In this document: positions 23,538 to 35,613 of the stretch, piece by piece
Numbering within the stretch: the first letter of the stretch is position 1
Layout: each line of letters starts with the position of its first letter
Origin: Entoloma clypeatum
Taxonomy: Eukaryota > Basidiomycota > Agaricomycetes > Agaricales > Entolomataceae
Direction: 5' to 3'
DNA length: 64,000 bases
Assembly: GCA_963565915.1 (NCBI GenBank)
Contig: OY751491.1
Coordinates: 2,480,001-2,544,000, forward strand
Translations under genes and position numbers: made by a program
Notes under the pieces: model-generated
What the model saw: only the letters and a program-made list of their open reading frames with translations
Told to the model about the DNA's origin: nothing
The model's database searches: none

Positions 23538-26500
23538 ATGTCTACAATCTGCCCCCGCATGCGTACGGATGGCTCCTGTTCTGACCCACTGTGCACGTAT
23601 ACTCATGCAGTCCTTACATGCGATCCGTGCGGCTTCATGTGCGTATCTGCAAGTGAACTAGACGAACATACTCGGTCCAAGGTCCACCTGAACAAGGTAC
23701 AGGGTCAATCCCTGGTCTTTCAATGCCCACTGTGCAACTCCAGGACCAACGGTCGACGAGGGTGGAACGCACATATTCAAAGTCGCAAGCATCACAGCAA
23801 TGCTCGCATCAACGCAGTCAATCCCAGTGATGTGATCCCCCAGGAACTGGAGACGGTCCCAAGACACACATTTTGTGTATCTTGTAATGTGCACATTCAA
23901 GACTTATACTGGGATCGCCACTTGAAAAATCAGAAGCATCTCCAGAAAGAGCAATATGCGGCCTTCAAAGTTGTCGTCGACGACACTGAGAAGGATAAGA
24001 ACGGCATCAATGTCGTGGCAGACTTTGATTTCGGCATCGTTGACCTTGCAGACGCTACGTCAGGCAAATTTATCGAAGGGAGAATCTCAACCAGCATCCC
24101 TACCGGGCGCATCACTCTGATTGACATCAAACTTGCGTCATCAAAAGGTGCTTTACCTGGCCATTTGGCGTACGTTCATAGCTATGAATCATCCAAATGA
24201 TATTGCTATGAAACTGATCTACCTAACCACAGGTTTCAGATCTCAGGCCTTGGTGCAAGGCGTACGATTACGTCTGTACAGCCCTTGACCTTTCGCGTCA
24301 CATTTCGCCAAAATCATGCTGGGCACTGTCAAGATCGACTGGAGCTCCTTTTTGAGGACACTCAACTTCAGACGCGTTTTCTCATCTCCCGCCCCCTGGT
24401 TGGCGTTGTAGGCAACAAAGCGGATTACGAAAAACTCAAGCCAACAGCACCCTATGTGCCTAGAAACAGGGGGAAGAGGCAATCAGAGACGAGTGTGGTT
24501 GAAGGTGTTATGCCTCCATCTCTGAAGGCTATTCCGTATGTTGTCAAGCTTCCTGAAGCACCCATACCGCTGCAGCTCCTCTCGACCCTTTCAACCGGGA
24601 CTCCTGCTCACGTTCTTTCCCGGGTGAAGACGGTATTCCTGCCTCCGACCTTCAACAGCCAGAGCTATGCTCGCCACTTCAAACATTTATTATGGATCGA
24701 AGAATATAAGGCAGAGTCTGTTATCTTTTACACATCCTCCTGAGGAAAACACTGAACGTCACGCAGGAAAGACCTAGAAATTTACGATATGACCGGAGTC
24801 ACGTTGACCATGCATCATCCATACTACTAGTATGTTACCTTTCTCGCTAGAAGATATGATCGATGAATATCTTCTTAGTCTTAATGTTCCAGGCCTGGCG
24901 GAAAAAAGGCCAAGCGTATTAGTCGGTAGGTTGTGATTTTCCCCGTCACATCCGAAGTAGAACCCATTATCAGGTGATCGCATACTGGTGCAGAAGGAAG
25001 GCGCACAAGAAGGTCGATGGTTCGAGGGCGGTGTTCATGTTGTGCGGAAGGAAGAAGTCGGCTTGTGTTTCAATCGATCGTTCAGTGGCTCGACTGCACA
25101 GCAAAGGTATAACGTTCGATTCAAACTTAACCGATATCCCATTCGTCGTCAACATCAAGCTCTCGACACCGCATTCTCAGAGGAGCGCATTCTCTTTCCG
25201 ATGAAAAGCAACGTTCCAAAAGCAGGCTATCTGAAGCAAGGCAATGTTCGTCTTCAAGTCATCAATCCGCTCGTCGCGGGCAATCCTCCACAGCTTCAGG
25301 CTGTGATTTCGGTCGTTAAACAGGCACCGGGCTCAGTCCCATTTGTTATATTTGGACCGTATGTTTCTTCCTGAATGATTTTTCGTCCTCTTGCGCCATT
25401 CAACATTGCATGATAGTCCAGGAACTGGCAAGACAGTGACGATGGTCGAGGCCATTAGACAGATTCTCCTAGCGAATCCCCAGGCCAAAGTTCTTGCCTG
25501 TGCACCAAGCAACTCTGCAGCCGACCTCATCGCTCTTCGTTTGAAGGACCTGGGTACTGACAGTTTATTTCGATTTTATGCACCTTCTCGCTTCAAGGAC
25601 CAAGTTCCCCTAGAACTCATGTCGTACACGCACAATCGCCCCGACGGCCACTTCACAGTGCCGCCAATGGCAAGGATGACGCGCTTTCGGGTGATCGTCA
25701 CTACCTGCGTCTCGGCGTCTGTTGTTTCGGGAATCGGGATGCGCCGAGGTCACTTTTCACATATCTTTGTCGATGAAGCTGGGCAGGCGACAGAGCCTGA
25801 AGTTGCTATCGCTATCAAGACTATGGCAGACAGCTCCACCAACGTCGTCTTGTCGGGTGATCCAAAACAACTTGGTCCCATTATTCGCTCGACCATGGCT
25901 GCTAAGCTGGGACTGGAGGTTAGCTACATTGAACGGCTGATGCAGAGAGAATTATATGATGTTCGGGGAGGTTACGGCGTGACGTTTGTTTCTTGTTCTT
26001 CCTTGACTCTCGCATGCTGATGTGCCTTCAGAGTTGTCAAACTGGTCAAAAACTTCCGGTCTCATGGAGCTATCCTCAGGTACCCGAACGAACGGTTCTA
26101 CGAGGGCGACCTAGAGCAATGTGGGGACAAGAAGGTCACCGACGCATTCTTGAAATCGTCCCACTTGCCAAACAAGGATTTTCCAATCATATTTCATGGT
26201 ATCTGTGGGAAGGACGACCGGGAAGCATCGTCACCATCATTCTTTAACATTGGCGAAGTGCTCCAGGTGAAGCGCTATGTTGAACTGTTACGTTCTGACC
26301 GCCGATACCGAACTAGTGAGTTCTCGACTCCTTTCCTCATGGCATCATTGAGAGAGAGCATCTAGCCGATAATGACATTGGCATCATTGCCCCGTACACT
26401 GCACAGTGTCGTAAAATCAGGACAGCGCTTCGTGGCGTAGCTGATGGCATTAAGGTGGGCAGTGTTGAAGAATTCCAAGGACAAGTAAGTTGTATTCTCC

Positions 26501-26993
26501 CTGCCGACTTGCAGATCTGAGTGTCTTGAAGGAACGCCGCGTCATTATCATTTCCACTGTGCGAAGCAGCACAGAATTTGTAGAGTATGATGTCAAACAT
26601 ACGCTCGGTTTCGTTGCTAGTCCCCGCCGGTTCAACGGTCAGTACTTTGCATGCACCTTTGGCTCTATGTTGACACTTTCCCTCGTAGTTGCCGTTACAC
26701 GAGCACAAGCCTTGCTCATCATTATCGGCGACCCGACTGTCCTCGGATTGGACCCTTTGTGGCGATCATTCTTAAACTATATCCACCGCAACAAAGGGTG
26801 GACTGGGTCACCCATCACTTGGGATCCGAAACAGGCCGTCGACGAAGCTGGTGGATACGATCGTCAAGTTCGAGAGGCTGCACAGTTGGATATGAATGAC
26901 TTTTCTCGACGAATGGAGGCTCTTACTCTGGCCAGCGTTGATATCGATGAAGAAGAGGGTAATGTCGACCGTCCATGGAGGGACGTTGAATGA
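23538..26993 (+). CDS. Zinc-finger SF1 RNA helicase, MOV10/SDE3/Armitage-type
   Basis: Superfamily 1 helicase of the MOV10/SDE3 group, which act on RNA and are linked to RNA silencing in plants and animals. The N-terminus has a CCCH finger (C-x8-C-x4-C-x3-H in [19 protein letters not shown]) and then three C2H2-like units ([62 protein letters not shown]). The middle region ends [19 protein letters not shown]. Helicase motifs: NPPQLQAV (Q), [15 protein letters not shown] (I), [15 protein letters not shown] (Ia), [12 protein letters not shown] (II), [10 protein letters not shown] (III), [18 protein letters not shown] (IV), [19 protein letters not shown] (V), [14 protein letters not shown] (VI). 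Joined exons give no frame break, so it looks functional. About nine introns. Confidence 0.92.
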
Positions 26994-27085
26994 GCATCGT
27001 GGAGTTAGTATTACTGCTATAATTTAGACTATCTATAGACTTACTCGTCACGTGAAAACCATATCTCTCCGAAGACTTCAAGAAG

Positions 27086-29260
27086 ATGCCACTGCTTGCT
27101 CGCCGGGGGGACTCGTGGTTCCACGTATTGACCACAATCCTTTTATTGCTCCTTCAAGGCTCCATTGTCGCAACAGAGTTGCAAACAGCTGCCCTAGACA
27201 TCCACGAACCTGAGCTAAAGTCGATCGACATGGTTTTCGGCTTCAATACCTCCCGAAACGCGACCGAAGCGTCACCATCGAAGGACCATGTCTGCAGACC
27301 TCCCGAAGTCCCTTTGGAAGTCGACCGATACCCTCTTGCTCCTGATGGCCTGGCATTAGAACAGGTGCATGTCTTCGTCCGGCACGGCGAGCGCGCACCG
27401 GTTGGCGTTCGCCTTTCTCGCGGACCTACGCCCATTCCGGAGCATTGGATGATGTGCAAGACTGCGCGGCGATTTCGCGAAGCTGTTTCGAACGTGGCAG
27501 AAAAAGAAGATGGGTTTTCGAATAAGGACATAATCGTGGAACGCGCCGATGGAACGATTGCTGAAGGGCAATGGTGCGTAACCCAATATTCTGGTACACA
27601 TGTTCAATGTCACTCATGGGGGCATCCAATATACCAGCTTCTTGGGTGAATTGACGGACGTAGGAAGGCAGGTGGGTAGTTGCGAATATGCCGCGGTCGA
27701 TTTTTCTAACTAGCGATACGAAAGTCTACTTACAACTTTGGGAAATCTTTAAGGAAGCTCTATATTGATAGGTTCGTCTTCTCCTGCTTGTCCTGCTGTG
27801 ACTAACCGTTGGCGGTTAGACTGAGGTTTCTCTCGGACATGCTTCCCAAACAGGACGAAGTATATTTCCGGTTTGTCCTGATGACTCTTGCCATTAGGTG
27901 TACCAGAAAGTGACCATTCCATTCCAGGAGTACCAATATACCGCGGACAATAGAAACCTTGCAACAGATAATAAATGGCATATACCCGACGTATAAATGC
28001 AATCACGACGCAGTTCCGAACATACTCGTCCGGTAGGGTGTAACAATTCAAATGTCGCTGTACTGTTCCTCAGCACTAAACATCTCCAGAAACACAAAAG
28101 ATGAGAATCTTCTTGGCAACACATACCACTGTAAACGCCTAGAGATACTGCAAATCGGCTTTGCCAAAGGTATGGACTGCTCACACGTCCGTCCTCCTGT
28201 TCCTTCCTTAACATATGCAACAGCGGCTGCAAGCGCCTTCAACCCGTCGTTAGAGCCTCTCGATGACAAGCTGTCAAAGTACATCGACGGAAATCCTGTC
28301 CGTGTGGACGGGAAACCGAGAGCCTCAGGTATCATGGACACAGTATGCCCCTCCTTATCCCATTATCTGCAAGGGATTGCTCATTGATCGTCATCGAGGT
28401 TCGCGCAGCGATCGCAAACGGCATAAAGGTACCATCTGAATTTCATGACAAGGCAATTGTTGATGTTATTGTGAGTGAGGATAGTTGCTTTCTTGACGGA
28501 GGGCTGACAGATTCATCCCCAGGAACGAGCTGTTGTCAACGAGTGGTTTGCAGGTAAAAAGTGATTCGACGATGAGTTGAACCAGTGACTAACCGGTTTG
28601 TTTGAACAGGGTGTAAGATGGCCTTCGCGTGGTGGTTCATGGCTCCAGTTTCCAGCGGCTGATAATTGATCTGTCGACAGATAAAACGGAAGAAGTCCGT
28701 CGGCTTGGAATGGGACCACTGCTGGATGATATGACACTCAAAATGCAACGCAAGATTGATGGGGGTGCGAAGGACCCAACCAAAATCCTGGTGCACAGTA
28801 CTCACGATACCGCTCTCGCTGCATTATGTGCAACGTTGGATGTCTTTGATGAGCAGTATGTTTCTCCTACCATCCAAGTTTGAAATACGACAAGCGTGGT
28901 CTGGTTCAACAGATGGCCGGCGTTCACCGCCTCAATAACATTCGAGCTGTTCAAGAAACCCCAGGCAGCGGACCGGCCCAGCTCGGCTCAGACTCTCTTA
29001 ACCAACTTAAAAACAAAGCCTGTCGAGGAACATTGTGAGCCTTTCTCCAATTTCTTCAGTAAATGTAATTTCACAGGCCCGCTGCAGTCGTGAGGATGCG
29101 GTATCAGAACAGAAATTTGGTGTTGCCGATTTGCGCTGAAGAGGGCAAACATCTTCCGGGAGCTCCAGAGTTTTGTACCTTTGCTACGTTTCGGGATCGC
29201 GTGAAGGAGCTTACACCGGTGGATTTCGAGAGTGAATGCTCTCCGGCCGGAAAATCCTGA
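27086..29260 (+). CDS. Histidine acid phosphatase family protein (secreted or membrane-anchored)
   Basis: Branch-2 histidine phosphatase, closest in wording to the PXYLP1/ACPL2-like group. Start ATG 27086 with an N-terminal hydrophobic segment (VLTTILLLLLQGSIVA) acting as signal peptide or anchor. The catalytic motif is VFVRHGERAPVG near residue 95. It continues with ELTDVGRQSTYNFGKSLRKLY, FRSTNIPRTIETLQQIINGIY, NTYHCKRLEILQIGFAK, YIDGNPVRVDGKPRASGIMD and the second catalytic block HSTHDTALAALCA. It ends VDFESECSPAGKS. Several introns are needed, including one with acceptor GAAAG before TCTACTTAC. With these the frame is intact despite the fragmented look. Substrate cannot be told from sequence. 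Confidence 0.88.
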
Positions 29261-29478
29261 GGTCGAGCGTTCATGTTTGACTTTTGTCGTTGGATCCCCT
29301 GTTTAGGGCAGGTATATGTAACTGCGTTAGGGTTACCTAGTAGGAGGGAATGCCACTGATGATGCAAGAGATCCTTGACTTGTCATACGCGACATTCACT
29401 CGCACTTGCGGTACGTGGTTGTATAAATACAAGCGCTAATACATCCTTGTAATACACGACTGGGAATCCTCCATCTTA

Positions 29479-31043
29479 TCAGGGTTTGATACAAATCTTC
29501 ACCGCACTCCTGCTGGCCATCTTATCGAGAGCCTTCTGGTAATCTTCAAGCTTGAAGACATCGGTGACCATTCCCTTGACATTGACCTTGCCTCCATCGA
29601 GGTATGCGACGGCACGTGGGAAGCAATACGTTTGTGAAAAAGAGCCGATGATCTGCAGGAATGTTAGCACGTAAAAACAAAGTTCAGACTGCAGATAGGT
29701 ACCTTGATTTCGTCTCCAAAGATCTTGAAAACGTATCGTCAATGCTAAGAATTTAAGAGGCAGAGAGTCGACAGACCTTGCCCGGCGGCCAATGGACCAA
29801 CGCCTTGTTCTCATACACACCATAGATCATCAACGTGCCACCCCTCCTCACGTAGTTGATGCTCTCGTTGGCCAGCTTTTCGACGCCGGTGGCCTCTACA
29901 ACGACATCAAAGCCGTAGGGGTTGTCGTCCTTCAGCTTCTGCCACTGGGCGTCGGGATTCTGGCGGTCGAGTTCAATATACTCGTCGCCTGCATTGAGCT
30001 GCTTCGCAATGTCCATTTTGATACCCTTGTTAGCGGCAATTACGACGCGCGAGGCGCCGTTAAGCTTGAGAAGTTGTGCGAGGATGAGGCCTGTGGGGCC
30101 AGCGCCGAGGAGGAGGACTTCAACGCCGACCGGGGGACTCAACTTATCGAGACCGTGAATGGCGCAGGCGGCGGGTTCGAGGAGTGTAGATTCCTCGTCC
30201 GTCAGGTTGTTGATCTTGTAGAGTTTCTTCTGGTGACTGTCGAGAAATGTCAACGCCAAAAAAAAAAAAAGAGGAGCTAGCATGGATCAATGCCTACTAA
30301 AGAACGTAATCGGCAAAGCCACCGTCTCGGGTGACTCCACAAGATTCGAAGTTCTCGCAAAGGAGGGACTGGCCGCGCCGGCAATAGAAACATTTCTCAC
30401 ACTATAGTAAGATGATCATGATCGAAAGTCGATTAGTGGCAGTGCAAGGGAAGGCTGATAGGCAATATTATAAAGGTGCTTACAGTGATACCGACGTCAG
30501 CAACGCATCGATCGCCCAGCTGGAAACCGTGGACGTTCTTTCCCATCTTTACGATGGAACCGATGGCTTCATGTCCGGGGATAAGCTGGCGCAGACGCTC
30601 AGAGACGAAGGCCAGGGGGAGGATGTCAGACACGTACTGGGAACTTGGAGATGAACTCTCCCTAGGTAGCGGGGTCAGCAATTGGGATGCCGTTCAGTCG
30701 CGGATACATAGCTCACATGATGGATGTGCTGGTCGGTGCCGCATACACCTGGATAAATGTCTGGGTAACAGTTGGCCTCCAAAACGATTCAGCGTACCAC
30801 AGCAGTGGACTGAGGAGAAGAGGGTAGTCAGTACGTGTATAGCGCAGGAGGTTAGATACACGCCTTTGAGCAAGACGTCGTCGTCGCCGACCTCTGGAAC
30901 GGGAACTTGCTTGATTTCGAAGTTCTCCGGCTGAAGATTTAGTAGAGCGTTGAGTGGCGCATAGTACGTGCGGTGGTGAGGCAAAGGGGACGTACGGCGT
31001 TGTACCAGAGGGCTTTCATGGTGTTGGGAATGGGGGAAGACAT
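29479..31043 (-). CDS. Zinc-dependent medium-chain dehydrogenase (polyol/alcohol dehydrogenase-like), copy 1
   Basis: NAD(P)-dependent MDR dehydrogenase. Start ATG 31043 ([16 protein letters not shown]), intron, then [21 protein letters not shown]. Catalytic zinc signature [11 protein letters not shown] and [16 protein letters not shown], structural zinc cysteines [18 protein letters not shown], nucleotide fold [21 protein letters not shown]. It continues with [21 protein letters not shown] and ends AVKICIKP at 29479. About six introns, one containing a 13-A run (poly-pyrimidine on the coding strand) near 30250. The block of motifs fits sorbitol/arabinitol dehydrogenase-like enzymes, but the substrate is not decided by sequence. 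Paralogous to 54522-56058. Divergent from the ornithine carrier gene, 280 bp apart. Confidence 0.9.
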
Positions 31044-31322
31044 TGTTCTGTGTGATTATCACAAGTGCCGCGTCTTATAAAGTATAAGATTCCACGTGCT
31101 CGTTTCTGTCATGCAGGACGGGGTGAACGCCGTTGCCTTCCATTCCTAATTCGGAAAAACGGTGTGATTTTCTGATAAAAAGGACCCAGGGGGGTTGTGG
31201 AGCAAGTCAGTGGAGCAGTGACGTCATTATCTTAGGGCAAATCTATTGCAGACAGTATTCATCCCAAAGGTTGTATTTGTTGGCCCGCTCCGATCGGCGC
31301 ACGCGACCTCACTTCAAGTAGC

Positions 31323-32608
31323 ATGCCTGATAAAGATGCCCTGTTCACCTTCAACAACGCGGCGAAGAACATCGCTATAGGAGGCGTGAGTAGCTCTTGC
31401 TCTTCCTCTTCCTTCGCGAAGCATATCATCCCAGTTCGCGGGCATGGTGACAGAAATTCTGGAATACCCACTTGACCTGGCAAAGGTCCGGCTTCAAGCC
31501 CAAGTATTACTTCCACCCTTAGATGCCTCTCAACACCGTTCCAATGGAACGGTGCACTGCTTACGACACACTTGGAAGGACGAAGGATTCAGAGGCTTGT
31601 ATAGAGTGTGTCCTAACCTCTTTATCCTCGCCTTTCTTTCACCAGCCATCTCAGGGCCTTCCAGCACCGCTAGTCGGTTCAATGGCCATAACGGCTGCAA
31701 TTTTTGTCTCCTACACAACCTTCCAGGACGTCATCCGAGCATGCTCTTCAAGGACCCGTAGTGACAAACTTTCCATCCCAGAATTGGCCTTGGCAGCTGC
31801 AGGAGCAGGGTTTGCCGCAAGTTACATTGTGTCGGTATTTTCGTGCAACTTTACCTCATGAAAAGGCTAACGTTTTTTTCATGACAGTACCCCCATCGAG
31901 CTTGTGAAATGTAAGATGCAAGTTCAAATGATGAATATATCTCCGCAAAAATCCCAATCGCGAATATCCGCCAACACTCTCCCTCTTCCAATGCCCACAT
32001 TCTCACCGAACCATGCGTCGACTCTATTGTGCACTCTCGAACCTTACCCTAATGCGGAGGTTACACCGCGACCGCCAGGGCCATGGTCTATCATCCGCAC
32101 CGCTGTTCAAACGGAAGGTTTCCGCGGCCTCTGGAAAGGCCACACGGGCACGATTGTTCGCGACTCGGGCGGGAGTGCAGGCTGGTTCGCAATAAAAGAG
32201 TATGTATCCGAGGTTTTACTGCAACGCAGAGGCGCATCTGGTTCCGGAACCCAACCCCGTCGAATATCCACCCATGAACCAGCAGATCTATTGCATCCTT
32301 GGGAATCAGCTGTTGCTGGTGCCGTTGCCGGTGCTGTGTGCGTCTTCGCCTTTCATCCTGTCGACACGATCAAAAGCGCAATGCAAACGGAGGATGAGTT
32401 GCGGCCGTTGCATTGTAAATCAAGTTCGAAATCACATTCGACCTCGGCCAGGGTTCCCTCACGGACGTTCAGTGGTACTTTGACACGCGTATATGCCGCT
32501 CATGGTTTGCGGGGTCTCTACGCTGGTTGTGGTATGACCGTTGCTCGCGCTGTGCCCAGCAGTGGCATTCTTTTTGTCGTTTATGATGGTTTGTCGGCTT
32601 GGCTTTGA
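31323..32608 (+). CDS. ORT1: Mitochondrial carrier, ornithine transporter type (ORT1/ARG-13-like)
   Basis: Inner-membrane carrier exporting ornithine for arginine synthesis. Start ATG 31323 (MPDKDALFTFNN). Three carrier repeats are visible with Px[DE]xx[KR] signatures: EYPLDLAKVRLQAQ in the first, TPIELVKCKMQVQM in the second and HPVDTIKSAMQTEDEL in the third. Each is followed by its EGxxxLW/YxG partner (DEGFRGLYR, TEGFRGLWKGHTGTIVRD, AHGLRGLYAGCGMTVARAVP). GSAGWFAIKEYVSE lies in helix four. The third-repeat wording and the Glu in the second signature (PIELVK) are those of the fungal ornithine carriers. A basic carnitine or other amino acid carrier is the alternative. Four introns. Confidence 0.85.
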
Positions 32609-32780
32609 TAGAGCGTTAATGTACCCCTATAGAGTTTGGGCCTCGAATACTCATAGATCCATAGAATGCCTAGTATAATCTTAGGATAAGATACACTCAA
32701 TCGACCATCATCTTGAGTCTAATCAGCTGCCCTCGTTGTGTTGCTCTGATCTCAAGAAGCTCTGGGATCGGAAAGCTTCC

Positions 32781-35485
32781 ATGACTTGTCTTCGTGCTGG
32801 TACTCTTCGGATAGCTGGGCCATTCCGGCAGATATCACCGCATCAGCCAAAGCGTTCCCTCGTGCTCTCCTCAGTTCAAGGCCCTCAACATCCGCCGCTC
32901 GAATCCAGAACTCTCTCTGAATACTTCACGTCAGAGATTCTACAGAAATACTCCAACCGACCAGCGCTTATCTGCAGAGGCGAGCCTCCTCGCGCCCACC
33001 ATGGACCATTTTCAAGGAATCTCCATGGCGTGACGTCGCATCTTGCATGGGACTTTGAGGAGTTTGATCGGCACATTAGCGCGTTGGCGCGGGGGTTGGT
33101 GGGTATCGGTGTATGCAAGGGGGACCGTGTTGGTGTTATAATGGGGAATAACAGGTGCGCGGACCTCCATCGATATATATCCCATTCACATCCATAATAA
33201 CAATATAGTCACATAGTGCGTATGCGATGCTGCAGTGGGCCTGTGCCTATCTAGGAGCTATTCTCGTCACGATCAATCCAGCATACCGAGCAATTGAACT
33301 GGTGCATCCTTTTCTCCTCTCACTCTCCCTCCAACGAGGACGAGCCTTGACGAAGTTGGATTCTAACTCCTTGCCAGATTGGTACCCTGAAATTAGTTGG
33401 AGTTAAGCACCTCTTCGTCGTACCGCACATCCGGACATCTGCCTATGTCGAAATGTTGGCTGAGGCACTTCCTGGACTCCGGCATTCTAGGCCAGGCGAT
33501 ATCCAGGAACCAACCCTGCCCCGATTGAAGAATTTGGTCGTTGTGGACAATGATGACACGTTTCTGAAGCAGCGCGACACCTTAGGGGTAAGCAGTACCA
33601 CTGACTGGCGGGAGATTATCATCTGGCGGGACGACGCCAGAGAACGGAAACTGCTGCGCGAGATGTCTGCTTCTTTGGTCAAGGATGATGTCATTAACCT
33701 ACAATTTACGAGGTGAGAGCGAGATATTTATGTTGGTTCCCAGGTGTTGACTTTTCTCTGCCTTTTAGTGGCACGACAGGCCTGCCGAAGGCCGTCTCCG
33801 TTCGTTTTATCCTTGCTGTGTAGCCAGAGAACTAACCTATGTCCTAGCTAACACACTCAAATTTGCTAAATAATGCTCTCTCGATCGCCAGATGCATGAA
33901 TCTGAGCGAGAAAGATGTCCTCTGTGGGTGTTTACTTCGCATCACAGGACGAAGTTCTTCTGACAATTATCATCGTTCAGGTAACGCACCTCCGCTCTTC
34001 CATTGTTTTGATAAGTGTTTTTCTTTTTTTCGGAACTTTGTTCTCAAGGCTTACCTTCCACACGCCTTGTTCTAGGTAACCTGGCCGCTTGGTCGCACGG
34101 CGCATCAATAGTATACCCCTCGGCAGCGTTCGATCCCAAAGCCATCGTCGATGCTCTGGCTAATGAACGATGTACTGCCTTGCACGGTGTACCTACCCAT
34201 TTCCTTGGTATCCTGGGTGAGTTTGATAAGAGAAAGAAAGCTGGGGAGCAGCTCAATATCAGCCGCTTGAGGTGCCTATCGCTTCAAATTACCAATTTTC
34301 CAAATAAAACTCGTCCCTACAGAACTGGAATTGCCGCGGGCTCACCAATACCTATCAAATTGATGAAAAGTCTCATTGATAAATTGAATTTGGTCGACCT
34401 GACGAATGCATATGGAATGAGTAGGTTTTGCTAGATCAGAACGTCAAGAAAGCCTTTGACATGGAACTTTTTCATTCAGCGGAGACGAGGTAGGCCCTCG
34501 GATTTCGTGTATAATCGATCGAGACTGATAATGACACGACCGCCAGCCCAGTCTCTTTCCAAACAACCCCCGCAGATCCTATCGTCAAGCGGGTGGAGAC
34601 AGTTGGTAAAGTCATGCCGCATGTCAAAGCCAAGCTGATCGACCCGAATGGAAACATTGTCCCCATCGGAATGCCCGGAGAAATATGTATCTCGGGATAT
34701 TTGTTACAGAAGGGGTTAGCATGTTTCGTGATATTTTGAATGAATGCGCGCTCATTCGCCTTGCAGGTATTGGGAAGACGAAGAACATACCCACGCAGCT
34801 ATGAAAAAAGACGAGAACGGAATTCTGTGGATGCATACGGGGGATGAAGGGATCATGGACGAGGCAGGATATTTGAGAAGTGCGTTTTAGTCATCGCATC
34901 CTGATTCCGAGAGGTTTTAAATCGACGTACAATCCGTTATTGTAGTCGTTGGGAGAATTAAGGTGGTAGTTTTGTTTCTTTACATGTCCCTTATCAATAA
35001 ACTAATCCCCATGTACAGGATATAATCATTCGTGGTGGAGAGGTTAATAACACTTTCCGTTCCCGCCTTGGCTTATATTGACGATCACCACCAGAACCTG
35101 TTTCCAGTACAAATCGAGAATGCACTCTCTGCTCAAGAAAGTATCCAGGAAGCGGCAGTGGTATCCGTCCCTGATTCAAAGTACGGAGAAGTTGTCGGTG
35201 CCTGGATCGTTCGTCGACCCGGCACCTCAGTCTCAAGAGAGAGCATCCGGTCGGGAGTCGCAGAGGCGATGAATCCACAGGTGGGGCAAGATCTGTTCGT
35301 GAACTGGAGCCTGTTGAGATGTTTTCGCTTCCCAGAATGCGCCTACTTGGGTCTGGTTCCTCGGTGAAGACGGGACGCCGGAAGAGCTGCCAAAGACTGC
35401 AAGCGGGAAGGTTCAGAAACATGTATTAAGAGATTGGAGTAAGGAGCTTGCGAAGAAGGGGGTAGGATTCGTGATGTCTTCTTGA
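32781..35485 (+). CDS. AMP-forming acyl-CoA synthetase, ACSF2-like, probably mitochondrial
   Basis: Activates a fatty acid to its CoA ester through an acyl-AMP. Start ATG 32781 gives MTCLRAGTLRIAGPFRQ, an Arg-rich leader without acidic residues, typical of a mitochondrial presequence. It continues with DRVGVIMGNN, AYAMLQWACAYLGAILVTINP and FTSGTTGLPKAVSLTHSNLL (A3). NAPPLFHCFGLVLGNLAAWSHG and AFDPKAIVDALANERCTALHG come next. MTETSPVSFQTT and DIIIRGGENLFPVQIE (A7/A8) are near the end. The C-terminus PKTASGKVQKHVLRDWSKEL carries the catalytic lysine block. More than ten introns. One, at 34011-34063, has AT-AC ends and is required to restore HCFGLVLG. The wording around PPLFHCFG follows ACSF2 medium-chain synthetases. 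Confidence 0.9.
34011..34063 (+). other. Apparent AT-AC intron in the acyl-CoA synthetase gene
   Basis: 53 nt beginning ATAAGT and ending CACAC. Joining ...CATTGTTTTG to GCCTTGTTCTAGG gives HCFGLVLGN, the conserved family motif. No GT donor and AG acceptor nearby yields an open frame. The ATAAGT donor points to the major (U2) spliceosome type rather than U12 (ATATCC). Confidence 0.7.
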
Positions 35486-35613
35486 GTTCGAGAATGGTCA
35501 CGGTCTGGTCTCGAAACGCGTGACGTCAATCATTTGTCACGGAAACCATTACATAAGCTTCCCCGCCTTTGAAAAGTGGCGAGACTTGCCTGTACCACCC
35601 AGTCAACCTTCTC

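Noticed and set aside
27570..28350. Apparent frame breaks in the histidine phosphatase gene
   Set aside because: Each break is resolved by a short intron and the joined protein keeps all conserved blocks (GELTDVGRQ, FRSTNIPRTIE, NTYHCKRLEIL), so it is not a pseudogene.
30250..30263. A-run in the dehydrogenase gene as a poly(A) tail of a retrocopy
   Set aside because: It lies inside an intron on the coding strand's poly-pyrimidine side, and the gene has many introns, so it is not a retrocopy.
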